Positions 1 to 8,686 of a DNA stretch of 64,000 nt are shown here, piece by piece. The notes beneath the pieces were generated by a model. It ran no database searches, had not been told where the DNA came from, and worked only from the letters and a program-made list of their open reading frames with translations. The number at the start of each line of letters is the position of its first letter. Within the stretch, counting starts at the first letter, position 1. Source of the stretch: DATBQN01 sp963755825 (lineage in GTDB: Bacteria > Acidobacteriota > Thermoanaerobaculia > Multivoradales > UBA5704); NCBI GenBank assembly GCA_963755825.1, contig CAVWLA010000003.1, forward strand, positions 1,116,001 to 1,180,000, read 5' to 3'. The position numbers and the translations under genes are program-made.

Positions 1-1
1 G

Positions 2-1255
2 CAGCGCAGGTCCGGCGACCTCACCCTCGAGAACAAGCTCTACTACCGCGGCCTCGACTGGCGCTCGGACGGCACTCTCCTCACCGGCGCCTTCCCCGAC
101 CAGACCGGTACCGTCCAGGTGTCGCGCGCGCTGACCCTTCTCGACGACCGCCAGAAGTTCTGGGGCGACCGCTTCGAGGCGATCTCCGAGCTCGCGACCG
201 GCAGCGTCCACCACCGCCTGCAGACCGGCCTCGAGATCGCCGGCCGCGACGACGTCTTCACCCTCGACGTCGGCGCGCTGCCGTCGATCAGCCTGCTGGC
301 GCCGGTCGAGACCGCCCAGCAGCCGGTCTTCCTCATCCCCGGGCAGTCCTCGGCCGGCGACTCGCGGACGCGGATCGTCGCCCCCTACGCGCTCGACCAC
401 CTCACCCTTTCGCCGCGCTTCGAGCTCCTCCTCGGCGCCCGCTTCGACCACTCCGACTACCGAGACCGCGTCTCCGACACCTCGCGCAGCGACTCCCAGC
501 TGTCGCCGTTCGTCGGCGCCGTCTACTCGCTCGGGAAGAACGTGTCGCTCTACGCCAACGCCGGCCGCGGCTTCGCCCCGCCGTCGACCCGCGTCGTCGG
601 ACCGCAGCGCGCCGAGACCGGCAGCCAGGCCGAGGTGGGCGCCAAGGGCGAATTCCTCGGCGGCCGCCTGCGCGCCCAGCTGGCGCTCTACGACCTCGAC
701 CGGCGCAACATCGCCATCCCCGACGCGAACGGCATCACGGCGCAGGTCGGCAGCCAGCGCTCGCGCGGCGTCGAGCTCGAGGTCACCGCCGAGCCCCTGC
801 CCGGCCTCTTCGCCCTCCTCATTTACGCCTACGACGACGCCGTCCTCACCCGCTTCGACGAGAGCGTCCTCGTCGGCTTCTTCCCGCCGACCTTCGCCAC
901 CGTCGACCGCACGGGCAACGCGCCCCCGCTCGCCCCCGCCCACCTCGGCACCCTCTGGCTCAGCCACCCCTTGCCGCGCGGCTTCGAGATCGGCCTCGGC
1001 GCCCACTACGCCTCGCGCCAGTTCATCGCCGCCGACAACGCCTTCGCCATCCCCAGCGCGCTGACGGCGGAGGCGGCCCTCTCCTACACGGCGCGGCGCT
1101 TCAAGCTGCACGTCAACGCCAAGAACCTGACCGACGTCCGTACCTACACCCGCGGCTTCGGCTCCAGCTCGGTCATCCCGGCGAGCGGCTTCGCCATCTA
1201 CTCCGGGATCGACTTCCGCTGGGACGCCCCCGCTTCTCGCAGCGCTGGAAGGTAG
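2..1255 (+). CDS. TonB-dependent outer-membrane receptor, C-terminal part
   Basis: The reading frame is open from the first complete codon of the window, so the gene begins upstream and only its last 417 residues are seen; the signal peptide, TonB box and plug are outside. The visible part has the alternating polar/aromatic pattern of a large outer-membrane barrel, with typical receptor phrases: SPFVGAVYSLGKNVSLYANAG, GRGFAPPS, a QAEVGAKGEF stretch followed by an LYDLDRRN strand, and a late NAKNLTDVRTYTRGFG segment. Such receptors import siderophores or other large ligands using TonB energy. The last barrel-like strand (YSGIDFRW) is followed by about ten extra residues instead of ending on an aromatic residue, which is unusual. 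It lies 4 bp before a halogenase-like gene on the same strand, so the ligand may be related to the product of that cassette; this is inference. Confidence 0.88.
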   Translation, partial: QRRSGDLTLENKLYYRGLDWRSDGTLLTGAFPDQTGTVQVSRALTLLDDRQKFWGDRFEAISELATGSVHHRLQTGLEIAGRDDVFTLDVGALPSISLLAPVETAQQPVFLIPGQSSAGDSRTRIVAPYALDHLTLSPRFELLLGARFDHSDYRDRVSDTSRSDSQLSPFVGAVYSLGKNVSLYANAGRGFAPPSTRVVGPQRAETGSQAEVGAKGEFLGGRLRAQLALYDLDRRNIAIPDANGITAQVGSQRSRGVELEVTAEPLPGLFALLIYAYDDAVLTRFDESVLVGFFPPTFATVDRTGNAPPLAPAHLGTLWLSHPLPRGFEIGLGAHYASRQFIAADNAFAIPSALTAEAALSYTARRFKLHVNAKNLTDVRTYTRGFGSSSVIPASGFAIYSGIDFRWDAPASRSAGR

Positions 1256-1259
1256 AGCC

Positions 1260-2531
1260 ATGCAGACAGAGGACTACGACGTCATCGTCATGGGCGGCGG
1301 CCCGGCCGGAGCCACCGCCGCCACCCTGGTCGCCGCCGGCGGCGCCCGTGTCGCGTTGATCGAGCGGCTGCCGGAGACCGGCTTCAAGATTGGCGAGTCG
1401 CTGATGCCGGAGAGCTACGAGACGTTCCGGCGCCTCGGCGTGCTCGACCGCCTCGGCGCCAGCTCCTTCCCGCGCAAGCACAGCGTGCAGTTCTTCTCCC
1501 CCGGCGGCCGCGCCTCGGCGCCGTTCTACTTCCGCGAGACCGACGACAGCGAGGCCGCCGTCACCTGGCAGGTCACACGGCAGGAGTTCGACCGCCTGCT
1601 GCTCGACAACGCCCGCGATCACGGCGTCGACGTGCGCCAGGGCGCCATGGTGCGCGACGTGCTGTTCGAGGGCGACCGCGCCGTCGGCCTGCTGGCCGAG
1701 CTGCCCGGGGAGGGGGTGCGCGAGCTGCGCTGCCGCGTCGTCGTCGACGCCACCGGCCAGCGGGCGATCATCGGCCGCCGCCTGGGCCTCCTGCGCGGCG
1801 ATCCGCAGCTGCGCAAGGCGGCGATCTTCACCCACTTCAAGGGCGCCCTCCGCGACCCGGGGATCGACGAGGGGGCCACCCTGGTGATCCACACCGACCA
1901 CCAGGACTCGTGGTTCTGGTACATCCCCCTCGCCAACGACATCGTGAGCGTCGGCGTGGTGGGGGCGATCGACTACCTGGTCCAGGGCCGCGCGGCCAAT
2001 CCGCAGCAGGTCTTCGAGGAGGAGGTGGCGCGCTGCACCGCCCTGCAGCCGCGGCTGGCGGGGGCGACGCAGGCGATGGAGTTCCGCGCTCTGCGCGACT
2101 TCTCCTATCGCGCCGCGCAGGCGGCCGGCGACGGCTGGGTGCTGGTCGGCGACGCCTACCAGTTCCTCGACCCGATCTACTCGTCGGGCGTGCTGATCGC
2201 CCTCAACTCGGGCGAGGCGGCGGCCGACTCGATCCTCGCGGCGCTCGCCGCCGGCGACTGCTCCGCCGCCCGGCTGCGCACCTTCGAGCCGCGTCTGGTG
2301 GCCGGGATCGACGCCATCCGCCGGCTGGTCTACGCCTTCTACGACCCCAGCTTCCGCTTTTCGAAGTTCCTCCGCCGCTTCCCGCAGTACCGGCTCGACG
2401 TCATCAGCATCCTCCGCGGCAGCGTCTTCGGCAAGGACTTCCGCGGCCTGCTGGCCGCTCTCGACGAGGCCGCCCCGGCGCCGGAGGACGTCTTCGCGGC
2501 GGATCGATTCGGCGGGGAAATGCCGGCTTGA
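1260..2531 (+). CDS. FAD-dependent halogenase-like monooxygenase/oxidoreductase
   Basis: A 423-residue flavoprotein of the geranylgeranyl-reductase/flavin-dependent halogenase superfamily. A Rossmann GGGPAG motif is at residues 12-17 and a GES..P motif at 45-50. The WxWxIP signature associated with flavin-dependent halogenases is present as WFWYIP at about 218-223. A GDAYQFLDP segment near 297 is the usual second FAD-contact region. Family members either halogenate activated aromatic substrates or oxidise/reduce lipids; the motifs favour the halogenase-like branch but do not identify the substrate. No signal peptide is seen, so it should be cytoplasmic. It begins 4 bp after the TonB receptor stop. 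Its TGA stop overlaps the TTG start of the glycosyltransferase, implying translational coupling. Function as a true halogenase is not certain. Confidence 0.82.
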   Translation: MQTEDYDVIVMGGGPAGATAATLVAAGGARVALIERLPETGFKIGESLMPESYETFRRLGVLDRLGASSFPRKHSVQFFSPGGRASAPFYFRETDDSEAAVTWQVTRQEFDRLLLDNARDHGVDVRQGAMVRDVLFEGDRAVGLLAELPGEGVRELRCRVVVDATGQRAIIGRRLGLLRGDPQLRKAAIFTHFKGALRDPGIDEGATLVIHTDHQDSWFWYIPLANDIVSVGVVGAIDYLVQGRAANPQQVFEEEVARCTALQPRLAGATQAMEFRALRDFSYRAAQAAGDGWVLVGDAYQFLDPIYSSGVLIALNSGEAAADSILAALAAGDCSAARLRTFEPRLVAGIDAIRRLVYAFYDPSFRFSKFLRRFPQYRLDVISILRGSVFGKDFRGLLAALDEAAPAPEDVFAADRFGGEMPA

Positions 2532-3838
2532 GGATCGCATTCGTCTCGGCCGGCGCCGCCAACATGTACTGCGGCAGCTGTCTGAACGACAACACCCTGG
2601 TCGCCGCGCTGCAGCGCCTCGGCCACGACGCGGTGCTGCTGCCGACCTACACCCGCCTGCGCACCGACGAGCCCGACGTCTCCGAGAAGCGCGTCTTCTT
2701 CGGCGCCCTGAACGTCTACCTGAAACAGGTGGCGCCCTTCCTCCGCCGCGGCCCCGCCCTCCTCGAGTGGCTGCTCGACCGCCCGGCGCTGCTGGCGCTC
2801 GTCGCCCGCCTCGGCTCCTCGACCGACCCCGCGCAGCTCGGCGCCCTCACCCTCTCCGTCCTGCGCGGCGAGGAGGGGCACCAGGAGCGCGAGATCGAGA
2901 AGCTGGTCGCCTGGCTCCGCGACGCCTTCCGGCCCGACATCGTGCACCTGACCAATTCCATGTTCGCCGGCTTCGCCCGCCGCCTGAAGCAGGCGCTCGG
3001 CGTCCCCGTCGTCTGCTCGCTGCAGGGCGAGGAGCTCTTCCTCGAGAGCCTGCCGGCGCCGGTGCGCGCCGAGACCCTCGCCGTCCTCGCCGAGCGGGTG
3101 CAGGACATCGACCTCTTCTTCGCCCCCAGCCGCGCCTATGCCGACTTCATGGCCGCCTACCTCGGCGTCGAGCGGCGGCGGATCGCGGTCGTCCCCCTCG
3201 GCCTCCACCTCGACGGCTACGGCGAGCGGCGGACGGCGGACGCCGCCGGAGAACCTCTCGTCATCGGCTACCTCGCCCGCATCGCGCCGGAGAAGGGTCT
3301 CCACCTCCTCGTCGAGGCCTTCGCCGCGGTGGCGAAGGCGCTCGGGCCCGGCGGCGTGCGGCTCGACATCGCGGGCTACCTGCCGCCGCTCCATCGCCGC
3401 TACCTGGCAGGGGTCCAACAGCGGATCGCGGAGCTGGGCTTGAGCGGCAGCGTCCGCTACCTCGGCGAGGTCAGCCGCGAGGAGAAGATCCGCTTCCTCG
3501 GCTCGCTCGACGTGCTCTCGGTGCCCACCGCCTTCCGCGAGCCGAAGGGGCGCTACGTGCTCGAGGCGCTGGCGGCCGGAACACCGGTGGTGGTGCCTCG
3601 GCACGGCTCGCTTCCCGAGCTGATCGAGGAGACCGGCGGCGGCCTGCTCTTCGAGCCGGGCTCGACCGACGACCTCGCGAGGACGCTCCTCGCGCTGCTC
3701 GGCAACCCACTGCTGCGGGAGCAGCTGCGGCGCGCCGGCCGCGAGGCGGTGGCGAGGAAATACAGCGATCGAGCCGCCGCGCTCGCCACCCTCGCCGGCT
3801 ACGAAGCCTGCCTCGGGCGGGCGCGCCACGTGGCATGA
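2528..3838 (+). CDS. Glycosyltransferase family 4 protein
   Basis: A 436-residue GT-B fold glycosyltransferase. The start chosen is TTG at 2528, which overlaps the upstream TGA; it places the first beta-strand (RIAFVSAGA) at the N-terminus as in GT4 enzymes. No ATG occurs before residue 13. The C-terminal half has the nucleotide-sugar-binding region, including IGYLARIAPEKGLHLLVEAF and the acidic E-x7-E motif in REPKGRYVLEALAAGTP. The N-terminus carries a cysteine pair in MYCGSC, unusual in this family and probably conserved in this subfamily. The enzyme probably adds a sugar to a lipid or small molecule in the cytoplasm. It sits between a halogenase-like flavoenzyme and an ABC transporter and overlaps both, so the four genes likely form one functional unit. 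Confidence 0.88.
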   Translation: MRIAFVSAGAANMYCGSCLNDNTLVAALQRLGHDAVLLPTYTRLRTDEPDVSEKRVFFGALNVYLKQVAPFLRRGPALLEWLLDRPALLALVARLGSSTDPAQLGALTLSVLRGEEGHQEREIEKLVAWLRDAFRPDIVHLTNSMFAGFARRLKQALGVPVVCSLQGEELFLESLPAPVRAETLAVLAERVQDIDLFFAPSRAYADFMAAYLGVERRRIAVVPLGLHLDGYGERRTADAAGEPLVIGYLARIAPEKGLHLLVEAFAAVAKALGPGGVRLDIAGYLPPLHRRYLAGVQQRIAELGLSGSVRYLGEVSREEKIRFLGSLDVLSVPTAFREPKGRYVLEALAAGTPVVVPRHGSLPELIEETGGGLLFEPGSTDDLARTLLALLGNPLLREQLRRAGREAVARKYSDRAAALATLAGYEACLGRARHVA

Positions 3839-4554
3839 GCGAGCCCGGCGACACCGAGCCCTCGCGCGGGGCGGCCGCCGCGAGCGGCCTCGTGGCGCGG
3901 GAGGTCACCAAGAGCTTCGCCTTCGGCGATCGGGAGATCGCGGTCCTCCGCGGCATTTCCCTGGCACTCGCGCCGGCCGAGTCGCTCGCCATCCTCGGTC
4001 CCTCCGGCTCGGGCAAGAGCACCCTCCTCCACATCCTGGGGACGCTCGAGCGCCCCACCTCCGGGCGGGTGTCGCTCGCCGGGCAGGACCTCGGCTCGCT
4101 GCGCGAGCCGGAGCTCGCCCGCTTCCGCAACCAGCGGATCGGCCTCGTCTTCCAGGACCACCACCTGCTCCCCCAGCACTCGGTGCTCGAGAACGTGCTG
4201 CTGCCGACGCTCGCCTTCCATCGCGGCTGGCGCGAGGCTCGGCCGCGCGCCGTCGAGCTCCTCCAGCGGGTCGGCCTCGGCGATCGGCTGCATCACCGGC
4301 CGGCCGAGCTCTCGGGAGGCGAGCGGCAGCGGGCGGCGATCGCCCGCGCCCTCCTCCACCGCCCCGCTCTCCTCCTCTGCGACGAGCCGACGGGCAGCCT
4401 CGACCACGCCGCCGCCGAGGCGGTGATCGACCTCCTGCACGAGCTTCGCCGCGAGGAGGGCGCCATCCTCGTCGCCGCCACCCACAGCCTCGAGCTCGCC
4501 GCCCGCTTCGGGCGCCGTGCGACCCTGCGTGACGGGCTGTGCTTCGCAGCCTGA
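3835..4554 (+). CDS. ABC transporter ATP-binding protein (LolD/MacB type)
   Basis: A 239-residue ATPase. Walker A GPSGSGKST is at residues 55-63, the Q-loop in LVFQDHHLL, the signature LSGGERQR near 158, and Walker B/D-loop as LLLCDEPTGSLD, followed by a switch histidine in ATHSLEL. The FQDHHLLPQ and EPTGSLD phrases are characteristic of LolD/MacB/FtsE ATPases that drive mechanotransmission by FtsX-type permeases. The ATG start overlaps the preceding TGA (ATGA), and the end overlaps the GTG of the permease by 16 nt, so the pair is clearly co-translated. Expected at the inner face of the cytoplasmic membrane, powering lipoprotein or small-molecule export with the next gene. Confidence 0.93.
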   Translation: MSEPGDTEPSRGAAAASGLVAREVTKSFAFGDREIAVLRGISLALAPAESLAILGPSGSGKSTLLHILGTLERPTSGRVSLAGQDLGSLREPELARFRNQRIGLVFQDHHLLPQHSVLENVLLPTLAFHRGWREARPRAVELLQRVGLGDRLHHRPAELSGGERQRAAIARALLHRPALLLCDEPTGSLDHAAAEAVIDLLHELRREEGAILVAATHSLELAARFGRRATLRDGLCFAA

Positions 4555-7500
4555 GGCATTTCTGGGCGCTCCATCTCGCCGTCGTCCTGGCGGCTGCCGT
4601 CGCTGGCACCGTCGTCACCGGCTCGCTGGTGGTCGGCGACTCGGTGCACGGCAGCCTGCGCGCCCTCTTCCTCGACCGCCTCGGCGCCACCGAGTCGGCC
4701 GTGGTGGCGGCGCGTCCCTTCCGCGCCGCCCTCGCCGCGGAGGTGGCGCGCCACCTGCCGAAGAGCGCCACCGTCGCGCCGATCCTCCTGCTGCCGGGGA
4801 GCGCCGCGCGTGCCGCCGCCGGCCCGCCCGATGCCGCCCCGCCGGTGCGGGCGACGGTCGTCGGCTACGACGAGCGCTTCGCGGCCCTCTATCCAGCAGA
4901 GGCGCTCGGGAAGCGAGCCGCGGGCGATCGCGGTCCTGAACCCGGACCCGCTGGCAAGCCGGAGATTCGCTTCCCGCCGGTCCTCATCAACCGGACGCTC
5001 GCCGGCGCCGTCGGCGCGGCGACCGGCGACGACCTCCTGCTCACTTTCGAGCAGCCGTCGACCATCCCGCGCGACGCCCTCCTCGGCCACAAAGACAGCG
5101 AGAGCGTCGTCGCCAGCGGCCGCTTCACCGTCGCCGCCATCCTCCCCGACCGCGGCGCCGGCGGCTTTGGGCTGGCGATCGGCCAGGCGATCCCGGCCAA
5201 CGTCTTCGTGCCTCTTGGCACCCTGCAGCGGCGGACCGGCCTCGCCGGCCAGGCCAACGTCCTCCTCGTCGCGGCGGGCGCCGGCCGGGGCGCCGTGCGG
5301 CAGGCCATCCGCCGGAGCGTCGACCTCGCCGATCTCGGCCTCGCCCTGCGGCCGGCGCCCGAGCCCGGCGCCGCCGCGCTCGTCCTCGACAGCCGCGACT
5401 TCTTCCTGCCGGCGGCGGCGGAGAGCGCCGCGGCGGCGGCCGCGGCGGCGCTCCACGCCCGCGCCGAGCGGGTCTTCACCTATCTGGCGACCGCGCTCCG
5501 GGCGCACGGGCGCCTGGCGCCGTACTCGATGGTCGCCGCGATCGACCCGCTGCCGCCGCTGCCCCCGCTGCCCATGCTGCCGACGCTGCCAGCCGCCGGC
5601 GGGCTGCGCACGGCCGCGGGCGCGCCTCTGCCTCCCCTCGCCGGCGGCGAGATCGTCCTCGACGCCTGGGCCGCCGAGGCGCTCCAAGCCGTCCCCGGCG
5701 ACGCGGTCGAGATGCGCTGGCTCCTCGCCGAGCCGGCTTCCGCCGGCCAGCCGTCGGCGTCGGCCGGCGCGAGCTTCCGCCTGCGCGGCATCGCGGCGAT
5801 GGACGGCCTCGCCGCCGACCGCACCCTGACCCCGGCCCTCCCCGGCATCGACGCGGCGCCCGACATCGCCTCCTGGTCGGCCCCCTTCCCCATCGACCTC
5901 CACCTCGTCGGCCCGCGGGACGAGGCCTACTGGCACCGCTACGGCGCCACCCCCAAGGCGTTCGTGCCGCTGTCGACCGGGCGCCGGCTGTGGAGCAGCC
6001 GCTTCGGCGACCTCACCTCGGTGCGCATCGCCTTCCCCTCGCCGGCGGCGGCGAGCGCTCTCGCCGAGCCGCTCCGCCGCGATCTCCTCGCCCGCCTGCC
6101 GCTCGCCCCCTTCGGCTTCGAGCCGCGGGAGATCCGCGCCGAGGGGCTCAGCGCCGCCGACGCGGGGACCGACTTCACCTCGCTCTTCCTCGGCTTCAGC
6201 TCGTTCCTCATCGCCGCCGCGGTCCTCTTGACCGGCCTGGTCTTCTCCCTCGGCCTCGAGCGGCGGCGGCGGGAGATCGGCCTCCTCCTCGCGCTCGGCT
6301 TCCCGCTCGCCCGCGTCCGCCGCCGCTTCCTCGCCGAGGGCGCGGCGCTCGCCGCGCTCGGCGCCCTCGCCGGCCTCGCCGGCGCCTGCGGCTTCGCGGC
6401 CCTCCAGATGCGCGGCCTCGGCCTCTGGTGGCGGCCGGCGGTGGGCACCCCCTACCTCCGCCTCGTCGTCCAGCCGGCGACCCTCGCCGCCGGCTTCCTC
6501 GCCAGCGTCGGGGTGGTGCTCGTCGCCATCGTCGCCGGCGTGCGGCGGGCCGGCAGGCTCCCGGCGACGGCGCTCCTCGCCGGTGCCACGGGCCGCGGCG
6601 GCCCGCTCGCCGGAGCCGGCCGCGGCAGCCGCGGTCGCCCCGGCCGCGGCCTCCTCCTCGCCTTCTGGGGCAGCGCCGCCACCGGCCTCGCCCTCGCCGG
6701 CTGGCTCGCCGCGATCCGCTCGACCGGCCGGCCGCAGCCGGGGCTCGCCTTCGGCCTCGGCGCCTGCCTCCTCGCCGCCGGCGCCAGCGGCTTCGCCGTA
6801 GCCTGCCGGCGGGCGGGCAACCGGGAGTCGGAGCGCGGCGGCCTCGCCGCTCTCGCCCTCCGCGACACCGCCGCCGCGCCGGGCCGCGGGGTGCTCTCGA
6901 TCGGCCTCGTCGCCTGCGCCTGCTTCGCCCTGGTGATGGTCGCCGCCAACCGGCGCGAAGAGCGCCAGCGGCCGGACTGGGCCGGCTTCACTCTCCTCGC
7001 CGAGTCGCAGGTGCCGCTCTATCAGGACCTCGGCAGCCCCGCCGGCCGCGAGGCGCTGGGGATCCCGCCGCAGGCCGAGGCCCTGCTCGCGGCGAGCTCG
7101 ATCGTCGGCCTGCGCGAGGTGGCGGGGGACGACGCCAGCTGCCTCAATCTCTACCTGCCGCGCCGGCCGCGCCTGCTGGGGCTGCCGCCGGCCCTCCTCG
7201 CCCGGCGGGACGTCGCCTTCGCCGGCGCGCTGGGACCGCCGCCCGGCTCCCTGACGCTACTTCTTGGCGATGAGCGTGACGGGGCGCTGCCGGCGGTCGG
7301 CGACGAGCAGTCGGTGCGCTGGATCCTCCACCACGGCCTCGGCGACGAGATCCCCCTGGACGGCGCCGCGGGGCGGCGCCTGCGCCTCGTCGGGCTCCTC
7401 GCCGGCAGCCCGCTCCAGGGGGCGCTGCTGGTCTCCGAGCGCAACCTCCTGCGCGCCTTCCCCGCCCTCGGCGGGCGCCGGGTGTTCCTCCTCCGCCCGC

Positions 7501-7994
7501 CGCGCGGGCGCGAGCGGGAGGTCTCCCGCATCCTCACCGCGGCGCTCGGCGACCTCGGCTTCGCGGTGACGCCGATCGCCGAGCGATTGGCGCTCTTCCA
7601 CGACGTCGAGAGCACCTACCTCGCCATCTTCCAGGCGCTGGGGAGCCTCGGCCTCCTCCTCGGCACGCTCGGCCTCGGCATCGAGCTGGTGCGCAGCGCT
7701 GTCGCGCGGCGCGGCGAGCTCGCCATCCTCCGCGCCTTCGGCTTCGGCCGCCGGCGCCTGGCGGCGCTCCTGCTGCTCGAGAACGGCCTCCTGCTGGCGG
7801 CCGGATTGGCGCTCGGCACCGGCGCCGGCCTCCTCGCCGCGGCGCTCGGCGGCGGCGAGCCCGGACCGTTCCCCTGGGGGCCGCTCGCCGCCACCCTCGG
7901 CGGCATCTTCGCCTGCGGCCTGGCGGCCTGCGCCGCCGCCGTCTGGACCGCCGTCGGCGGCCCGCTCGCCGCCCTCCTCAAGGCCGAGGCGTGA
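4539..7994 (+). CDS. Large FtsX-like ABC transporter permease
   Basis: A 1151-residue permease, partner of the upstream ATPase. The GTG start at 4539 lies inside the ATPase gene and is followed directly by a first membrane span (residues about 8-30). A long periplasmic region of about 500 residues follows, then an FtsX core of several spans (about 550-700, including GLERRRREIGLLLALGFPL), additional spans near 705-760, a second periplasmic part, and a C-terminal FtsX repeat (about 1030-1150, with ARRGELAILRAFGFGRRRLA). This duplicated FtsX layout with extra central helices resembles LolC/E-like or macrolide/lipoprotein exporters rather than importers. The periplasmic domain contains a Leu-Pro-rich tract around nucleotides 5550-5595. 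A substrate made by the adjacent halogenase-like enzyme and glycosyltransferase is plausible but unproven. Confidence 0.88.
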   Translation: MLRSLRHFWALHLAVVLAAAVAGTVVTGSLVVGDSVHGSLRALFLDRLGATESAVVAARPFRAALAAEVARHLPKSATVAPILLLPGSAARAAAGPPDAAPPVRATVVGYDERFAALYPAEALGKRAAGDRGPEPGPAGKPEIRFPPVLINRTLAGAVGAATGDDLLLTFEQPSTIPRDALLGHKDSESVVASGRFTVAAILPDRGAGGFGLAIGQAIPANVFVPLGTLQRRTGLAGQANVLLVAAGAGRGAVRQAIRRSVDLADLGLALRPAPEPGAAALVLDSRDFFLPAAAESAAAAAAAALHARAERVFTYLATALRAHGRLAPYSMVAAIDPLPPLPPLPMLPTLPAAGGLRTAAGAPLPPLAGGEIVLDAWAAEALQAVPGDAVEMRWLLAEPASAGQPSASAGASFRLRGIAAMDGLAADRTLTPALPGIDAAPDIASWSAPFPIDLHLVGPRDEAYWHRYGATPKAFVPLSTGRRLWSSRFGDLTSVRIAFPSPAAASALAEPLRRDLLARLPLAPFGFEPREIRAEGLSAADAGTDFTSLFLGFSSFLIAAAVLLTGLVFSLGLERRRREIGLLLALGFPLARVRRRFLAEGAALAALGALAGLAGACGFAALQMRGLGLWWRPAVGTPYLRLVVQPATLAAGFLASVGVVLVAIVAGVRRAGRLPATALLAGATGRGGPLAGAGRGSRGRPGRGLLLAFWGSAATGLALAGWLAAIRSTGRPQPGLAFGLGACLLAAGASGFAVACRRAGNRESERGGLAALALRDTAAAPGRGVLSIGLVACACFALVMVAANRREERQRPDWAGFTLLAESQVPLYQDLGSPAGREALGIPPQAEALLAASSIVGLREVAGDDASCLNLYLPRRPRLLGLPPALLARRDVAFAGALGPPPGSLTLLLGDERDGALPAVGDEQSVRWILHHGLGDEIPLDGAAGRRLRLVGLLAGSPLQGALLVSERNLLRAFPALGGRRVFLLRPPRGREREVSRILTAALGDLGFAVTPIAERLALFHDVESTYLAIFQALGSLGLLLGTLGLGIELVRSAVARRGELAILRAFGFGRRRLAALLLLENGLLLAAGLALGTGAGLLAAALGGGEPGPFPWGPLAATLGGIFACGLAACAAAVWTAVGGPLAALLKAEA

Positions 7995-8002
7995 GGCGAA
8001 AA

Positions 8003-8014
8003 TTGACATACAAT
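8003..8014 (+). promoter_or_regulatory. Possible promoter element upstream of the small membrane protein
   Basis: An A/T-rich island in an otherwise GC-rich gap contains TTGACA (8003-8008) directly followed by TACAAT (8009-8014). TACAAT matches a sigma-70 -10 box in five of six positions, but no good -35 lies 17 bp upstream. TTGACA alternatively lacks a good -10 downstream. One of the two hexamers may be used; the call is weak. Confidence 0.3.
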
Positions 8015-8137
8015 CGCAACGTTCACCGTGCTCTGTAGGGTCCGATGCGCGAACCTCGGGAGGCAGGAATCTCCGCCGCGGGGAGACCGCTGTCTCGCGC
8101 ATCCAACAGCTTTCCGACGAGCGAAAGGGGATTGGCC

Positions 8138-8686
8138 ATGAAGCGGATCTTGATCGGATCTCTGCTGTCGGCAGTCGCGTTGTTCCTGTGGGGGTTCGTG
8201 TACTGGAACGTGCTGCCGTTCCGCAACTCCATCTACCAGTCGGTGCCGACCGAGGCGAGCGTCCTGCCGCAGCTCTCGGCCGCCATCCCGCACAGCGGCG
8301 TCTACCTGCTCCCCAACGTGGCGAACACCCCCAACGAGGCGGAGCTCAACAAGCTCTACAGCGCCGGGCCGATCGCCGAGATCATCTTCCTCAAGCACGG
8401 CGCGGAGCCCTTCAGCCCGTACATGTTCGTCCACGGCTTCCTCCACATGTTCATCGCCGCGTTCCTCATGGGGATCCTCCTCTCGCTCGCCCTCCCCGCC
8501 CTCGCCACCTACATGGACCGCGTCAAGGCGGTGGTCATCGCCGGGCTCGCCGGCAGCTTCTTCGCGCACCTGGGCGACCCCATCTGGTTCCACCACCCGT
8601 GGAACATGCACATCCTCCATTTCGTCTACGACCTCACCTGCTGGATCCTGGTCGGCCTCATCCTCTCGAGGTTCGTACGGAACTGA
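8138..8686 (+). CDS. Small four-helix membrane protein, unknown function
   Basis: A 182-residue hydrophobic protein. The ATG at 8138 is chosen because a GAAAGGGG ribosome-binding sequence precedes it; an earlier in-frame ATG at 8045 would add a polar, unlikely leader. About four membrane spans are visible: residues 5-24, about 98-121, 128-147 and 157-178. A periplasmic stretch of roughly 70 residues lies between the first two. The C-terminal half is rich in His and Trp (GDPIWFHHPWNMHILHFVYD), which could bind a metal or haem, but no known motif is recognised. Its stop codon overlaps the start of the next beta-propeller gene. I do not recognise the family. Confidence 0.7.
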   Translation: MKRILIGSLLSAVALFLWGFVYWNVLPFRNSIYQSVPTEASVLPQLSAAIPHSGVYLLPNVANTPNEAELNKLYSAGPIAEIIFLKHGAEPFSPYMFVHGFLHMFIAAFLMGILLSLALPALATYMDRVKAVVIAGLAGSFFAHLGDPIWFHHPWNMHILHFVYDLTCWILVGLILSRFVRN

